From Burkholderia sp. WSM2230 (GTDB lineage: Bacteria > Pseudomonadota > Gammaproteobacteria > Burkholderiales > Burkholderiaceae): a stretch of 64,000 nt of DNA. The translations under genes were made by a program, and so were the position numbers. Below are positions 7,198-15,870 of this stretch, piece after piece (positions within the stretch are counted from its first letter, which is position 1; each line of letters starts with the position of its first letter). Below the pieces are notes generated by a model, which saw only the letters and a program-made list of their open reading frames with translations, searched no databases and had not been told where the DNA came from. The stretch is from the NCBI RefSeq assembly GCF_000472445.1, contig NZ_AXAJ01000008.1, forward strand, positions 230,373 to 294,372. The letters are read 5' to 3'.

Positions 7198-9263
7198 GCG
7201 GCCTGCTCCTGATGAACATGCGTGTTCGCGTCGCGTTCCGCAGCGGCGGAGTCACGCGCCGCGCGCCATGATGCGATCAGCGTTTCGAAAATGCGCCGCA
7301 CGCGCGCGATCAGTTCGTCGTCGCCGATCTCGCCTGCGAGCCATGCGTGGCTCGGCTCGTGAAAGATCGTGCGGCCCACGGTAAATCCGCGGCACGTCGA
7401 CGAGCGCGCCGCCGCGCGAAAGCCTTCGTTCAACTGCTCGACGCCCGCCGACAAACCGAGCAGCACCACGCCGCGGCAATACGGATCGCGCTCGGCGATC
7501 AGTGCGTCGATCTCGCGCCACTGCGCGGCGTCCATCGGTTCCAGCTTCCACCACTCAGGGTAGATGCCGATGTTGTAGAGCCGCTTCAACGCGCGATACA
7601 CGACGTTCGGCCCTTGCGGCAAGCTCGCGTGCTTCGGCGGAATCACCTCGAGCAGCAACTCGTGACCGCTCGTCTGGGTTGCATCGTAGAGGGCGCGCAA
7701 TTGCGCTTCCTGTTCCAGACGCTGTTCGATCGGTTCGTCGGGATGGAATTGCACGAGGCATTTCGCGACATGCTCGTGCGGCCACGTCACGAGCGTCGTG
7801 CCCACCGAGCGGCCGTGGTCGAACACGAGTGGCACCGAGCCCGGCAATTCGACCGGGCGGCCGATCCACCAGCCGCGGCCGGTCGCGGCATTGAGCGCCT
7901 CCTGCCCATAACGGTCGTCGATCAATACGCCGATGCGGCCTTGCAGGCCCAGCGCACTTTCGGTTTGCGCGACCGCGTCGACGAACAGGCCCTTGAGTCG
8001 CGCGATACGGGCCTCGCTGGCGCCGGTCTGCTGTGCGAGTTCGAAGAACTGATTGCGATGGTCGAATGCAAAACCGAGTACTTCGTTCCATTGCTTGCGC
8101 GCGGGCGTCACGCGGTGCAGGCGCGCCAGCGTGGCGTCGCGATCCGGGCGGCGCATGCGCTCAGGGTCGGCTTTCGCCTCGCGCAGGAAGTAGTCGAGTT
8201 CGGCGGGCGTGGGCATGGCCGGCGCGCAGGCGTGACGCGACACGACCAGTGCGCCGCTCGCATTCGCGGCGCGCGCGCATGCGTCGAGCGGTTGATCGCG
8301 CAACCATCCGGAGAGAAAGCCCGATGCAAACGCGTCGCCCGCGCCCAGCACGTTCAACACTTCGACTTCCACGCCGCCGTGAACCGGCAGTTCATCGAGC
8401 GAGGCTGGCACGTTGCCGTCGATGATCTGGCAACCCATCGGCCCGCGCTTGAGCACGAGCGTGGCCGGCGTGACCGCGCGCACCATGGCGAGCGCGTCGA
8501 CCAGCTCGCTCTTGCCGCCGGCAATGCGAAACTCTTCCTCCGTGCCTATCACGAGATCGAACAAGGGCAGAATGCGCTGCAAATGCGCGGTGACGCCTTC
8601 GCTCGCGACAAAGCGAGTCTCGCCGTCCGCTTTGCCCGTGAGGCCCCAAAGCACCGGGCGATAGTCGATATCGAGCACAGTGCGCACCTGGTTGCGCCGC
8701 GCGTAATCCAGTGCGCGGCGGCTCGTGCGGTTCACCTGTTCGGTGGAGAAGTGTGTGCCGGTAATCAGCAGCGCTTTGGATGAAGCGATGAACGCCTCGT
8801 CGAAGTCGGCTTCGTCCACGGCCATGTCAGCGCAATTCTCGCGGTAGAAGATCAGCGGAAACGTATCGCGGTCCTTGAGCCCGAGCAGCACGAGCGCGGT
8901 CAGGCGGTCCCGATCGACGCGCACGTGGCTCACGTCGCAGCCTTCTCTCGTCAACGTTTCGGTGAGAAAGCGGCCCATGTGGTCGTTGCCGACGCGCGCG
9001 AGCATCGCCGCCGCCAGCCCGAGCCGCGCGCAACCGAAGGCGATATTCGCCGACGAACCGCCGAGATACTTCGCGAAGCTCGACACGTCCTCGAGGCGCG
9101 CGCCGACCTGCTGCGCGTACAGATCGACGGCGAGGCGGCCAAGGCACACGATGTCGCGGCTGCGGCCCGGCGCGAAGCGGCTGCCGGCGTTCGCGCCGGA
9201 TACGCCCGCGGTTTCGCCCGAGCCTTGCGCCGGCGTACCGCTGAATGTACTGGAATGAGCCAT
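7194..9263 (-). CDS. iolC: Fused 5-dehydro-2-deoxygluconokinase and DUF2090 (aldolase-like) protein IolC
   Basis: The product has 689 residues. Residues 1 to about 370 form a PfkB-type sugar kinase with CLGRLAVDLY at the N terminus, GGSSANIAFG, and the C-terminal signature NVLGAGDAFASGFLSGWL, whose aspartate is the catalytic base. This half phosphorylates 2-deoxy-5-keto-gluconate. From about residue 390 to 660 a DUF2090 domain follows (FDHRNQFFELA, VLIDDRYG, YPEWWKLEP), related to class I aldolases. Similar fusions are annotated as bifunctional kinase/aldolase, and no separate iolJ lies in the cluster, so the second half probably cleaves the phosphorylated product. I chose the ATG at 9263, with CAGGGAT upstream; an in-frame start 39 bp earlier is possible. 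Confidence 0.93.
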   Translation of the reverse strand: MAHSSTFSGTPAQGSGETAGVSGANAGSRFAPGRSRDIVCLGRLAVDLYAQQVGARLEDVSSFAKYLGGSSANIAFGCARLGLAAAMLARVGNDHMGRFLTETLTREGCDVSHVRVDRDRLTALVLLGLKDRDTFPLIFYRENCADMAVDEADFDEAFIASSKALLITGTHFSTEQVNRTSRRALDYARRNQVRTVLDIDYRPVLWGLTGKADGETRFVASEGVTAHLQRILPLFDLVIGTEEEFRIAGGKSELVDALAMVRAVTPATLVLKRGPMGCQIIDGNVPASLDELPVHGGVEVEVLNVLGAGDAFASGFLSGWLRDQPLDACARAANASGALVVSRHACAPAMPTPAELDYFLREAKADPERMRRPDRDATLARLHRVTPARKQWNEVLGFAFDHRNQFFELAQQTGASEARIARLKGLFVDAVAQTESALGLQGRIGVLIDDRYGQEALNAATGRGWWIGRPVELPGSVPLVFDHGRSVGTTLVTWPHEHVAKCLVQFHPDEPIEQRLEQEAQLRALYDATQTSGHELLLEVIPPKHASLPQGPNVVYRALKRLYNIGIYPEWWKLEPMDAAQWREIDALIAERDPYCRGVVLLGLSAGVEQLNEGFRAAARSSTCRGFTVGRTIFHEPSHAWLAGEIGDDELIARVRRIFETLIASWRAARDSAAAERDANTHVHQEQAA

Positions 9264-9326
9264 GAATATCCCTGAATGACGGAGCGCGGCGAGCGGTGCC
9301 ACGGCAGCAGCCGCCGCGCGAATGAA

Positions 9327-10169
9327 TCAGATCGTTGCGCCTTCGAGTTCGCCGATCATCTTCTGCATCTCGGCGCCGCCCGCCATCATGTCGAGCACTT
9401 CGTCCTTGCTGATGGTCTCCTTGGTGAACGTGCCGAGCGATTTGCCGCGATTGAGCAGCGTGAACGAGTCGCCGATCGGGTAAGCGTGATGCACGTTGTG
9501 CGTGATGAAGATCACCGAGATGCCTTTCGCGCGCGCCTTGTGGATGAGCTTGAGTACGTTGAAGCTCTGCTTCACGCCGAGCGCAGCGGTCGGCTCGTCG
9601 AGAATCAGCACGCGTGCGCCGAAGTGAATGGCGCGCGCTATCGCGAGACACTGCTTCTCGCCGCCCGACATCGTGCCGATCGGCTGATGCGGATCGCGCA
9701 CATGTATGCCCATTTCGGCGAGCTTGTCGCGCGCGGTGGCGGCGCTCGTTTCAAGGTCCATGACGTTCAGGAACCCGAATAGTTTCTTTTGCGGTTCGCG
9801 CCCCATGAAAAAGTTGCGCGCGACAGACAGAAGCGGCACGAGCGCGAGGTCCTGATAGACGGTGGCAATGCCGAGATCGAGCGCGTCTTTCGGCGACTCG
9901 AACAGCACCGGCTTGCCGTCGACAAGATACTGGCCCGACGACGGTTGATGTACGCCGGCGAGCGTCTTGATGAGCGTCGATTTGCCCGCGCCGTTGTCGC
10001 CGAGCAGGCAGTGCACTTCGCCGCGCTTCAGGCGCAAGGTCACGCCGCTCAGCGCGATGACCTTGCCGAAGTACTTGCTGACGTTTTCGAGCGCGAGGAT
10101 TACGTCTTCCTGCGGCCCGGCGGCGCTCGCGACGGAAGCTGACTGAGTCACGTTGCTGGTATCGGACAT
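9327..10169 (-). CDS. Sugar (inositol) ABC transporter ATP-binding protein, single-domain
   Basis: The product has 280 residues with a complete ATPase core: Walker A GDNGAGKST near residue 57, Q-loop in VYQDLAL, signature MSGGEKQ, Walker B LILDEP, D-loop TAALG and the switch histidine in FITHNVHH. It belongs to the carbohydrate CUT2 (RbsA/XylG) group but has one ATPase domain instead of two, so it presumably works as a homodimer. It energises the permease encoded just upstream in the operon. The ATG at 10169 has GAGGAG eight bases upstream. A 64-bp gap separates it from iolC. Substrate inferred from context: myo-inositol. Confidence 0.9.
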   Translation of the reverse strand: MSDTSNVTQSASVASAAGPQEDVILALENVSKYFGKVIALSGVTLRLKRGEVHCLLGDNGAGKSTLIKTLAGVHQPSSGQYLVDGKPVLFESPKDALDLGIATVYQDLALVPLLSVARNFFMGREPQKKLFGFLNVMDLETSAATARDKLAEMGIHVRDPHQPIGTMSGGEKQCLAIARAIHFGARVLILDEPTAALGVKQSFNVLKLIHKARAKGISVIFITHNVHHAYPIGDSFTLLNRGKSLGTFTKETISKDEVLDMMAGGAEMQKMIGELEGATI

Positions 10170-10182
10170 GTTCGTCTCCTCG

Positions 10183-11346
10183 TTACGACTGCGACACGCG
10201 ACGGCGCACGTAGTGGTTGAACAGCACAGCGATCAGCAGCATCACGCCGAGGAACACGCGGAACCAGTCGGAGCTCACGTTGGTATAGGTGATGCCGATT
10301 TGCACCACGCCGAAGATCAGCGCTCCGAAGCAGGCGCCGATCACCGATCCATAGCCGCCCGTCAGCAAGGTTCCGCCGATCACCGCCGCGATGATCGCTT
10401 CGAATTCCTTCTGCAAGCCACGGTCTGCCGCAGCCGAGCCGATGTCGCACACTTGCAGCACGGCGAACAGGCACGAGCAGAAGGCGGTCAGAACGAACAG
10501 CAGAATCTTGACGCGACGCACAGGAATACCCACGTTCTTTGCCGCGTTGGCGTCGCCGCCCACGGCGAGAATCCAGTTGCCGGCGCGCGTTTTCGCGAGC
10601 ACGAACGCGCAGATCGCGGCGAGGCCGAACCACCACAGAATCACCTTCGGAATGCCGGGCACGAGTGCATGGCCGTTATCGAGCAGCGTGCCGATGCCGT
10701 GATGCGCGAGCATCGTGAAGAGCGCTTGCAGTGCGACGCCGTGAAAGAGCGTGTTGGCGAGCCAGTCCTGCTGTGCGATATCGCCAACGCCGGACACGAT
10801 GGTGCGGTCCGCGAACATGATCGACAGCGCGAGCGTGAGGCCGCGAAGAATGAACAGGAAGGCGAGCGTGACGATGAACGACGGCAGCCGCGTGCGCATC
10901 ACCAGATAGCCGTTGAGCGCGCCAAGCAGCATGGAGCCGACGAATGCAAACAGGATCGCAAGCCAAATCGGCCAGTGAAAGTAGACGGTGGGAATCGCGA
11001 CCATCATGCCGGCAAAGCCGATCATCGAACCTATCGAGAGATCGAACTCGCCCGCGATCATCAGAAGGCACGCGCCCACCGCGAGGATGCCGAGATAGGC
11101 AGACACCTGCGACCAGTTCATCACGCCGTCGAGATTGAACATGCCGGAGCTGCCGGCGGTCAGCGCGAAAACGAGAAACACCAGTACCGCGCCGGAAATC
11201 GCGGCGAACTCGGGGCGGTTCAGCAAATGACCGAACCACGATTCCTTGCGCACGCGCTCGTCCGTCTCGGGTCGCGACGCCGCGTTATGCGAAGCGGCGT
11301 TGTTCGAGTCGACGTGCGGTGGAAAGTGTTTGCCGGCTACACCCAT
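10183..11346 (-). CDS. Sugar (inositol) ABC transporter permease
   Basis: This is a 387-residue integral inner-membrane protein of the RbsC/XylH permease family with about ten hydrophobic helices. The conserved stretch GEFDLSIGSMIG follows the second or third helix. Near the end, AVIGGTLLTGGYGSVIGA is the usual cytoplasmic loop that contacts the ATPase. The first 45 residues are hydrophilic. The ATG at 11346 is preceded by AAGGAGA. It follows the binding-protein gene by 140 bp and precedes the ATPase gene by 13 bp. It forms the membrane channel for the sugar or inositol importer. Confidence 0.9.
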   Translation of the reverse strand: MGVAGKHFPPHVDSNNAASHNAASRPETDERVRKESWFGHLLNRPEFAAISGAVLVFLVFALTAGSSGMFNLDGVMNWSQVSAYLGILAVGACLLMIAGEFDLSIGSMIGFAGMMVAIPTVYFHWPIWLAILFAFVGSMLLGALNGYLVMRTRLPSFIVTLAFLFILRGLTLALSIMFADRTIVSGVGDIAQQDWLANTLFHGVALQALFTMLAHHGIGTLLDNGHALVPGIPKVILWWFGLAAICAFVLAKTRAGNWILAVGGDANAAKNVGIPVRRVKILLFVLTAFCSCLFAVLQVCDIGSAAADRGLQKEFEAIIAAVIGGTLLTGGYGSVIGACFGALIFGVVQIGITYTNVSSDWFRVFLGVMLLIAVLFNHYVRRRVSQS

Positions 11347-11423
11347 GATGTCTCCTTGGAGCCGGCTGTGCGTCTCCCCAGCGGAAATGCGGTGCGAGAA
11401 CGACAGCCGGTGAAGTGCGCGCT

Positions 11424-11458
11424 GGCGGCGAAGCCGCCTGGCGGGAGCGACGCCCGCC
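11424..11458 (-). other. Two GC-rich hairpins between the binding-protein and permease genes
   Basis: Two adjacent inverted repeats occupy the 140-bp gap: GGCGGC-(3 nt)-GCCGCC at 11424-11438 and GGCGGG-(7 nt)-CCCGCC at 11440-11458. There is no T-run after them on the minus strand, so a rho-independent terminator is unlikely. In many ABC operons such structures protect the upstream binding-protein message and lower expression of the permease; that role is inferred here. Confidence 0.5.
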
Positions 11459-11485
11459 GCGCGCGTGACTAGCTAGTAAAAAGAA

Positions 11486-12532
11486 TCAGCGATACTGCCC
11501 TGCGTACTTGACGACCTTGTCGAGGTTTTCCTTCGTGATGAAGCCCGGCCCCGAGCGAATGTTTTTCGGCCCATACGACGGCGCAAGACCGTATGTAGTG
11601 AGCCGCGCCTTGAACTTGGGATTCGCTTCGAGAATCTGGCGGATTTTCGCGGGGTCGGTGGTGTGCTCTTTCTTCACTATGGCGAGCACGGCGACCGGAA
11701 TGTAGCCCTGCAAATAGGGCTGCTGGTCGATCGCGAACTGGATTGTGCCGTTCTGGATGGCCTTGGCGATGTCGTCCGAGAAGTCGAACGTGCAGAAGTA
11801 GATCTTGCCGGCAAGGCCCATTTGCTGAACGGCTTTCAGGGTGGCCGAGGCGGGCGTCGGTCCGAGCGTGAGAATTGCGCCAGTGTTGGGATGGTTGCGC
11901 AAATAGGCGCTGACCTTCGACTGGATCTCGGTCGGGTCCTGGCCGGAATCGATTGTGGACGCCTTGTAGTCGACGCCGAGTGCCTCCGCGAAACCGCGGC
12001 AACGGTCGAACGAAACCGTGTTGGTCGCGATGTGGTTCACGCACAGGAACGACTTCACGCCGGCGGCTTTCGCTTTTTCGCCCGCGGCCTTGCCTGCGAC
12101 GTACTCAGGTTGGCCGACATGCATGATCGCGCCCAGTTGCGCGCTCTGTTCCTCGGTGCCGGAGTTGATCGTGACGAGCGGAATTTTCTTCGCGGTGACC
12201 TTGTTGATCGAGCTCTTCAGCACGTCGTAATCGGCGATGGTGACGATCACGCCGTCATAGTTGCGCGCGGCGGCCTGTTCGACGAGGCGCGCCATATCGG
12301 CGATGTCGCCGTTCGGTGGATTGCGATAGTCGGTCTCGACGTTGAAGTCCTCGTCGGCCTGCTTGATTGCATTCTTGATGGTGTTCCACCACGAATCGGA
12401 GTCCGGCGCGTGGCTGATCAGCACGAAATGAGCGTCAGCCGCGCGGGCGGCCGTGGCCGCTCCGAATCCCGTCGCCAACGTCAAAGCCGTCACCAGAATC
12501 CTGAGCGTAGCCTTGCCCTTGCAAAGTCTCAT
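11486..12532 (-). CDS. Periplasmic sugar/inositol-binding protein
   Basis: The 348-residue product has a Sec signal peptide of about 31 residues ending in ATAARA followed by ADAHFVLISH. The fold is the RbsB-like periplasmic binding protein type (PF13407): N-lobe with HAPDSDSWWN, the linker-side GVIVTIADYD, and C-lobe motifs including VNHIATNTVSFDRC and GAILTLGPTPAS. It captures the substrate and delivers it to the permease. It is the first gene of the minus-strand inositol operon. Its start lies about 75 bp from the putative promoter and about 125 bp from the dyad operator in the divergent region. Myo-inositol as substrate is inferred from the adjacent iol genes. Confidence 0.9.
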   Translation of the reverse strand: MRLCKGKATLRILVTALTLATGFGAATAARAADAHFVLISHAPDSDSWWNTIKNAIKQADEDFNVETDYRNPPNGDIADMARLVEQAAARNYDGVIVTIADYDVLKSSINKVTAKKIPLVTINSGTEEQSAQLGAIMHVGQPEYVAGKAAGEKAKAAGVKSFLCVNHIATNTVSFDRCRGFAEALGVDYKASTIDSGQDPTEIQSKVSAYLRNHPNTGAILTLGPTPASATLKAVQQMGLAGKIYFCTFDFSDDIAKAIQNGTIQFAIDQQPYLQGYIPVAVLAIVKKEHTTDPAKIRQILEANPKFKARLTTYGLAPSYGPKNIRSGPGFITKENLDKVVKYAGQYR

Positions 12533-12606
12533 GTCTCCACCTTTCTCGGTCTGTCGTTATTGAAAGGAGCGACGCACGTTCGCCGAAGCGCCATCGCTCA
12601 CGACCA

Positions 12607-12635
12607 AGATTAGGTCATCTTCGAAGGTGGTGCAA
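12607..12635 (-). promoter_or_regulatory. Candidate sigma-70 promoter of the inositol uptake/catabolism operon
   Basis: On the minus strand, TTGCAC (12635-12630) and TAATCT (12612-12607) are separated by 17 bp, upstream of the binding-protein gene. The match to TTGACA/TATAAT is partial. Position relative to the operator dyad and the gene start is sensible. Confidence 0.4.
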
Positions 12636-12656
12636 TAGAAATTTCACGGTGAAGAA

Positions 12657-12678
12657 AAATGGAAAATGCGTTCCATTT
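12657..12678. promoter_or_regulatory. Perfect dyad GGAA-N6-TTCC, probable IolR operator
   Basis: The arms AAATGGAA and TTCCATTT are perfectly complementary over 8 bp with a 6-bp centre (AATGCG). The site lies in the divergent region between the uptake/catabolic operon and the rpiR-type regulator gene. GGAA-N6-TTCC is the motif described for the RpiR-type inositol regulator IolR of rhizobia, so binding by the product of the neighbouring gene is a direct prediction. A second short dyad, TTCAC-G-GTGAA, lies beside it at 12643-12653. Confidence 0.7.
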
Positions 12679-12699
12679 ATGCGGTGCGCTGCCTATAAT
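12671..12699 (+). promoter_or_regulatory. Candidate promoter of the regulator/dehydrogenase operon
   Basis: A perfect TATAAT at 12694-12699 is preceded, 17 bp upstream, by TTCCAT, a weak -35 that is part of the right arm of the operator dyad. If used, the regulator bound to the dyad would block its own transcription. The regulator gene starts about 80 bp downstream. Confidence 0.5.
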
Positions 12700-12776
12700 C
12701 GGCAACGTCAAACATGCGGTGCGGCGCGTGACGTGAAGCGTCTGCCGCACTGCGAGAAAGCACCGAAGAGAGAGCC

Positions 12777-13658
12777 ATGGCGGAAGAGAGCACCGAAGAA
12801 TTGCCGAGCGTCGAAGAATTGATGCAGCGCATCGCGGAAAACTACGAGGCGCTGCCACGTCAATTGAAGAGCGTCGCGACGTATATCGAGCAGCATCGTT
12901 CGAGCGTGATGGTGGATCGCACAAGCGACATTGCCGCAAGCTGCGGCGTGCATCCGTCGGCGGTCGTGCGCTTTGCGCAGCGCTTCGGCTTTTCCGGCTT
13001 TTCCGACTTGCAGGCGGTGTTTCGTCAGGCGTATACGGGGCAGGGCGCTTCGTCACCGAGTTATCAGCAGCGCATTCGCAAGCTGATCGACGAGAAGCCC
13101 GGTGCGCTGTCCGGCGGCGCGGTGGCGCGCGAATTCATCGCGGCTTCGCGCGGCGGCCTGGAAGAACTCGAAGCGGGCCTCGACGACAAGCAGTTCGACG
13201 CCGCCGTGAAAATGCTGCAGCAGGCGGACAACATCTATGTAATCGGCGTGCGCCGTTCGTTTCCGGTGGCGAGCTACATTGTCTATGCGCTGCAGCACAC
13301 GCCCAAACGCGTGCACCTCGTATCGGGTTTCGGCGGCATGTATCGCGAGCAGATTCGCAGCGTGAAGAAGGGCGACGTGGTGATCGCAATCAGCTTCGCG
13401 CCCTATGCGAAGGAAACGCAGTACTGCCTGCGCGTAGCGCACCATCATCAGGCGAAGACGCTGGTTATTACGGACAGCCAACTATCTCCGCTCGCGCGCT
13501 ACGCCAGCACTCAACTGTATGTGAAAGAGGGCAGCGCGTTCGCGTTCCGCTCGCTGACCAGCACGATCTGCCTGTGCCAGGCGCTTTTCATTGCGCTTGC
13601 GTACAAGCTCGAATTGAACGTGGAAGAAGCCAAAGACACTGGAGGATACGATGACTGA
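12777..13658 (+). CDS. RpiR-family transcriptional regulator of inositol genes
   Basis: The product has 293 residues. An N-terminal RpiR-type helix-turn-helix (about residues 15-90) includes TSDIAASCGVHPSAVVRFAQ and FSGFSDLQ. A SIS sugar-phosphate-binding domain (about 125-265) includes IYVIGVRRSFPVASY and AISFAPYAKET. Such regulators respond to phosphorylated sugars, here probably the kinase product of IolC. The gene overlaps the next dehydrogenase gene by 8 bp, is divergent from the inositol operon, and has the GGAA-N6-TTCC dyad upstream. It therefore probably acts as the repressor IolR of both operons; this is inferred, not shown. Confidence 0.9.
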   Translation: MAEESTEELPSVEELMQRIAENYEALPRQLKSVATYIEQHRSSVMVDRTSDIAASCGVHPSAVVRFAQRFGFSGFSDLQAVFRQAYTGQGASSPSYQQRIRKLIDEKPGALSGGAVAREFIAASRGGLEELEAGLDDKQFDAAVKMLQQADNIYVIGVRRSFPVASYIVYALQHTPKRVHLVSGFGGMYREQIRSVKKGDVVIAISFAPYAKETQYCLRVAHHHQAKTLVITDSQLSPLARYASTQLYVKEGSAFAFRSLTSTICLCQALFIALAYKLELNVEEAKDTGGYDD

Positions 13659-14670
13659 CGCAGCAAAACCGATCGACGTCGCGGTGTTCGGCGCGGGCCG
13701 CATCGGCAGGATTCACGCGGCCAACCTCGCGCGGCAGCCGGGCGTGCGGCTCAAGTATGTGGTCGACGTCAACCGCGAGGCGGCGGCCGCGCTGGCCGCC
13801 GCGCACGGCGCGCAAGTGGCGGATATCGACGGCGCCATCGGCGACGCGTCCGTTGGTGCAACGGTGATATGTTCGAGCACCGACACGCATGCGGACCTGA
13901 TCATCAAGTCCGCCGCGCAGAGAAAGCACGTGTTCTGCGAGAAGCCGGTGGACCTCACGCTGGAGCGCGCGCGCGCCTGCGCCGACGCGGTGGAACGCGC
14001 GGGCGTGGTATGCATGATCGGCTTTCAGCGCCGCTTCGATCCGACGTTTTCCGCGCTGAAGGCGCGCCTCGACGCGGGCGAGATCGGCACGCCGGAAATA
14101 CTCGTGGTGACGAGCCGCGATCCGGGGCCGCCCCCTGTCGAATACATCCGTCATTCGGGCGGCATCTTCAAGGACATGCTGATCCACGACTTTGACATCT
14201 TCCGCTGGATTCTCGACGACGAAGCCGACACGCTGCATGCCACCGGCAGTTGCCTCGCGGATCCGGCAATTGCGGATGCGGGCGACATCGACTCCACCGC
14301 GGTGACGATCCGCACGAAGCGCGGCCGGCTGTGCCAGATCAACACCGCGCGGCGCGCCGCGTATGGTTACGATCAGCGCTTTGAAGTGCTGGGCAGCACC
14401 GGCATGCTGCAAGCGGGCAACGTGCGGCCCACGGAAGTCACCGCGTACTCGAAGACCGAAGTGTCCAGCGACGTGCCCGAGGCGTTTTTCCTCGAACGCT
14501 ATCGCGCGGCTTACGCACTGGAAATCGCGCATTTCTTCGAGGCGGTGACGCAGGGCAAGCCGGTGCGAACCACCGTCGCGGACGGCGTGAAGGCGCTCGA
14601 GCTCGCGGAGGCGGCAACGCGCTCGTGGCGCGAGGGCCGGGCCGTGAAGCTCGGGGAGGCCGCGCAATGA
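13651..14670 (+). CDS. iolG: Inositol 2-dehydrogenase of the Gfo/Idh/MocA family
   Basis: The product has 339 residues. A Rossmann fold begins with FGAGRIGRIHAANLAR (NAD-binding GxGxxG), followed by CEKPVDL with the family's active-site lysine. The segment beginning GGIFKDMLIHDFD provides the catalytic aspartate and histidine in DxxxHD. It oxidises myo-inositol to scyllo-inosose, the substrate for IolE. The start at 13651 has GGAGG upstream and overlaps the regulator gene by 8 bp. The stop overlaps the next dehydrogenase gene. Which of the two dehydrogenases handles myo-inositol is not certain; this one is the closer match in motif and position. Confidence 0.85.
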   Translation: MTDAAKPIDVAVFGAGRIGRIHAANLARQPGVRLKYVVDVNREAAAALAAAHGAQVADIDGAIGDASVGATVICSSTDTHADLIIKSAAQRKHVFCEKPVDLTLERARACADAVERAGVVCMIGFQRRFDPTFSALKARLDAGEIGTPEILVVTSRDPGPPPVEYIRHSGGIFKDMLIHDFDIFRWILDDEADTLHATGSCLADPAIADAGDIDSTAVTIRTKRGRLCQINTARRAAYGYDQRFEVLGSTGMLQAGNVRPTEVTAYSKTEVSSDVPEAFFLERYRAAYALEIAHFFEAVTQGKPVRTTVADGVKALELAEAATRSWREGRAVKLGEAAQ

Positions 14671-15722
14671 ATGGGGCACCGGCAGCCGCGTCCGCCCGGC
14701 CCCTTCATATCGGCGTGGTCGGTCTCGGGCGGCTCGGTAAGCGTCACGCGGAGAATCTGGCGTATCGCGTGCCGGGCGCGGAACTCGTCGCCGCGTGCAG
14801 TCCGCTCGAAGAAGAGCGGGCGTGGGCGCGCGAGGCTTTGCCGTCGCCGCGCCTCTACGACGATTACGCAAAGCTGCTCGGCGACAGCGACGTGGACGCC
14901 GTGTGGCTCGTCACGCCCTCGTCGCTGCACGCGCAACAGATCGTGGACGCTTTGCGCGCCGACAAGCACGTGTTCTGCGAAAAGCCTTTGTCGCTCGATC
15001 TCGCCGAATGCGAGCGCGTGCTGGCCGAGGCCGCGCGCTTTCCGTATCTTCAGGCGACCATCGGCTTCATGCGGCGTTTCGATCCGAGCTATCAGGACGC
15101 GTTCGACAAGATCACCGCGGGCACGATTGGTCGGCCGTTTCTGGTGCGCTCGCAGACCGCCGACAAAAACGATACCGATGGTTTTTTCGTGCAATTTGCT
15201 GCGACTTCCGGCGGCATTTTCCTGGATTGCACGGTGCACGACATCGACATCGCGCGCTGGCTGCTCGGCAAGCCGCGCGCGACGCGCGTGTTCGCGGCCG
15301 GCGCGACTGCGCTGCATGAGGGCCTGCGCGAGTTCGGCGACGTCGACAACGGTGTCGCGATCTGCGAGTTCGAGGGTGGCAAGCTCGCGATGTTCTACGC
15401 GTCGCGTACCCAGGCGCACGGCAATGATACGCACAGCGAAGTAATCGGCACGACGGGCGCGCTCGCCATTGGCCGCAATCCGCGCGCGAATCGCGTGGAG
15501 ATTTACGACGCGGGCGGTATTCGCAACGAATGCACGCCGAACTTTTTCGATCGTTTCGAAGAGGCGTTTTTGCGCGAGGCGCAAGCGTTTGTCGGTTCAG
15601 TGCAGGGCGGGGTGGCATCGAACGTGCAAGCCGGTGCGACGCTCGCCGATGCGCTCGAGGCGACGCGCATCGGCAATGCGCTGCGGCAGTCGCTGCAAAG
15701 TGGGCAGGCGGTGACGTTGTAG
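14667..15722 (+). CDS. Second Gfo/Idh/MocA dehydrogenase of the inositol cluster
   Basis: The product has 351 residues and the same architecture as the preceding gene: VVGLGRLGKRH for NAD binding, CEKPLSL with the lysine, and FLDCTVHDID with the catalytic Asp/His pair. It is clearly diverged from its neighbour, so a different substrate such as scyllo-inositol or another inositol isomer is plausible. The ATG at 14667 overlaps the previous stop (ATGA) and has GGGGAGG upstream. An earlier in-frame start at 14625 lies inside the preceding gene and is less likely. Last gene of the three-gene plus-strand operon. Confidence 0.85.
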   Translation: MNGAPAAASARPLHIGVVGLGRLGKRHAENLAYRVPGAELVAACSPLEEERAWAREALPSPRLYDDYAKLLGDSDVDAVWLVTPSSLHAQQIVDALRADKHVFCEKPLSLDLAECERVLAEAARFPYLQATIGFMRRFDPSYQDAFDKITAGTIGRPFLVRSQTADKNDTDGFFVQFAATSGGIFLDCTVHDIDIARWLLGKPRATRVFAAGATALHEGLREFGDVDNGVAICEFEGGKLAMFYASRTQAHGNDTHSEVIGTTGALAIGRNPRANRVEIYDAGGIRNECTPNFFDRFEEAFLREAQAFVGSVQGGVASNVQAGATLADALEATRIGNALRQSLQSGQAVTL

Positions 15723-15870
15723 CGCGGGGCTTGCGCGGCGGCTTTGTCAGCACGGCGACGTCGGCCGCGCAATCAGCGATGGCGGCACCGGCAAGGCGAC
15801 GGAGGCTGCGGTAGAATTTGACCCTCTGTCCGGCGTCGCACACGGCGCCTCGTCCCGAAGGTCATCGTCG

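Noticed and set aside
10153..11472. Open frame on the plus strand across the permease gene
   Set aside because: Very rich in charged residues and His, with no motif; it lies opposite a clear membrane protein.
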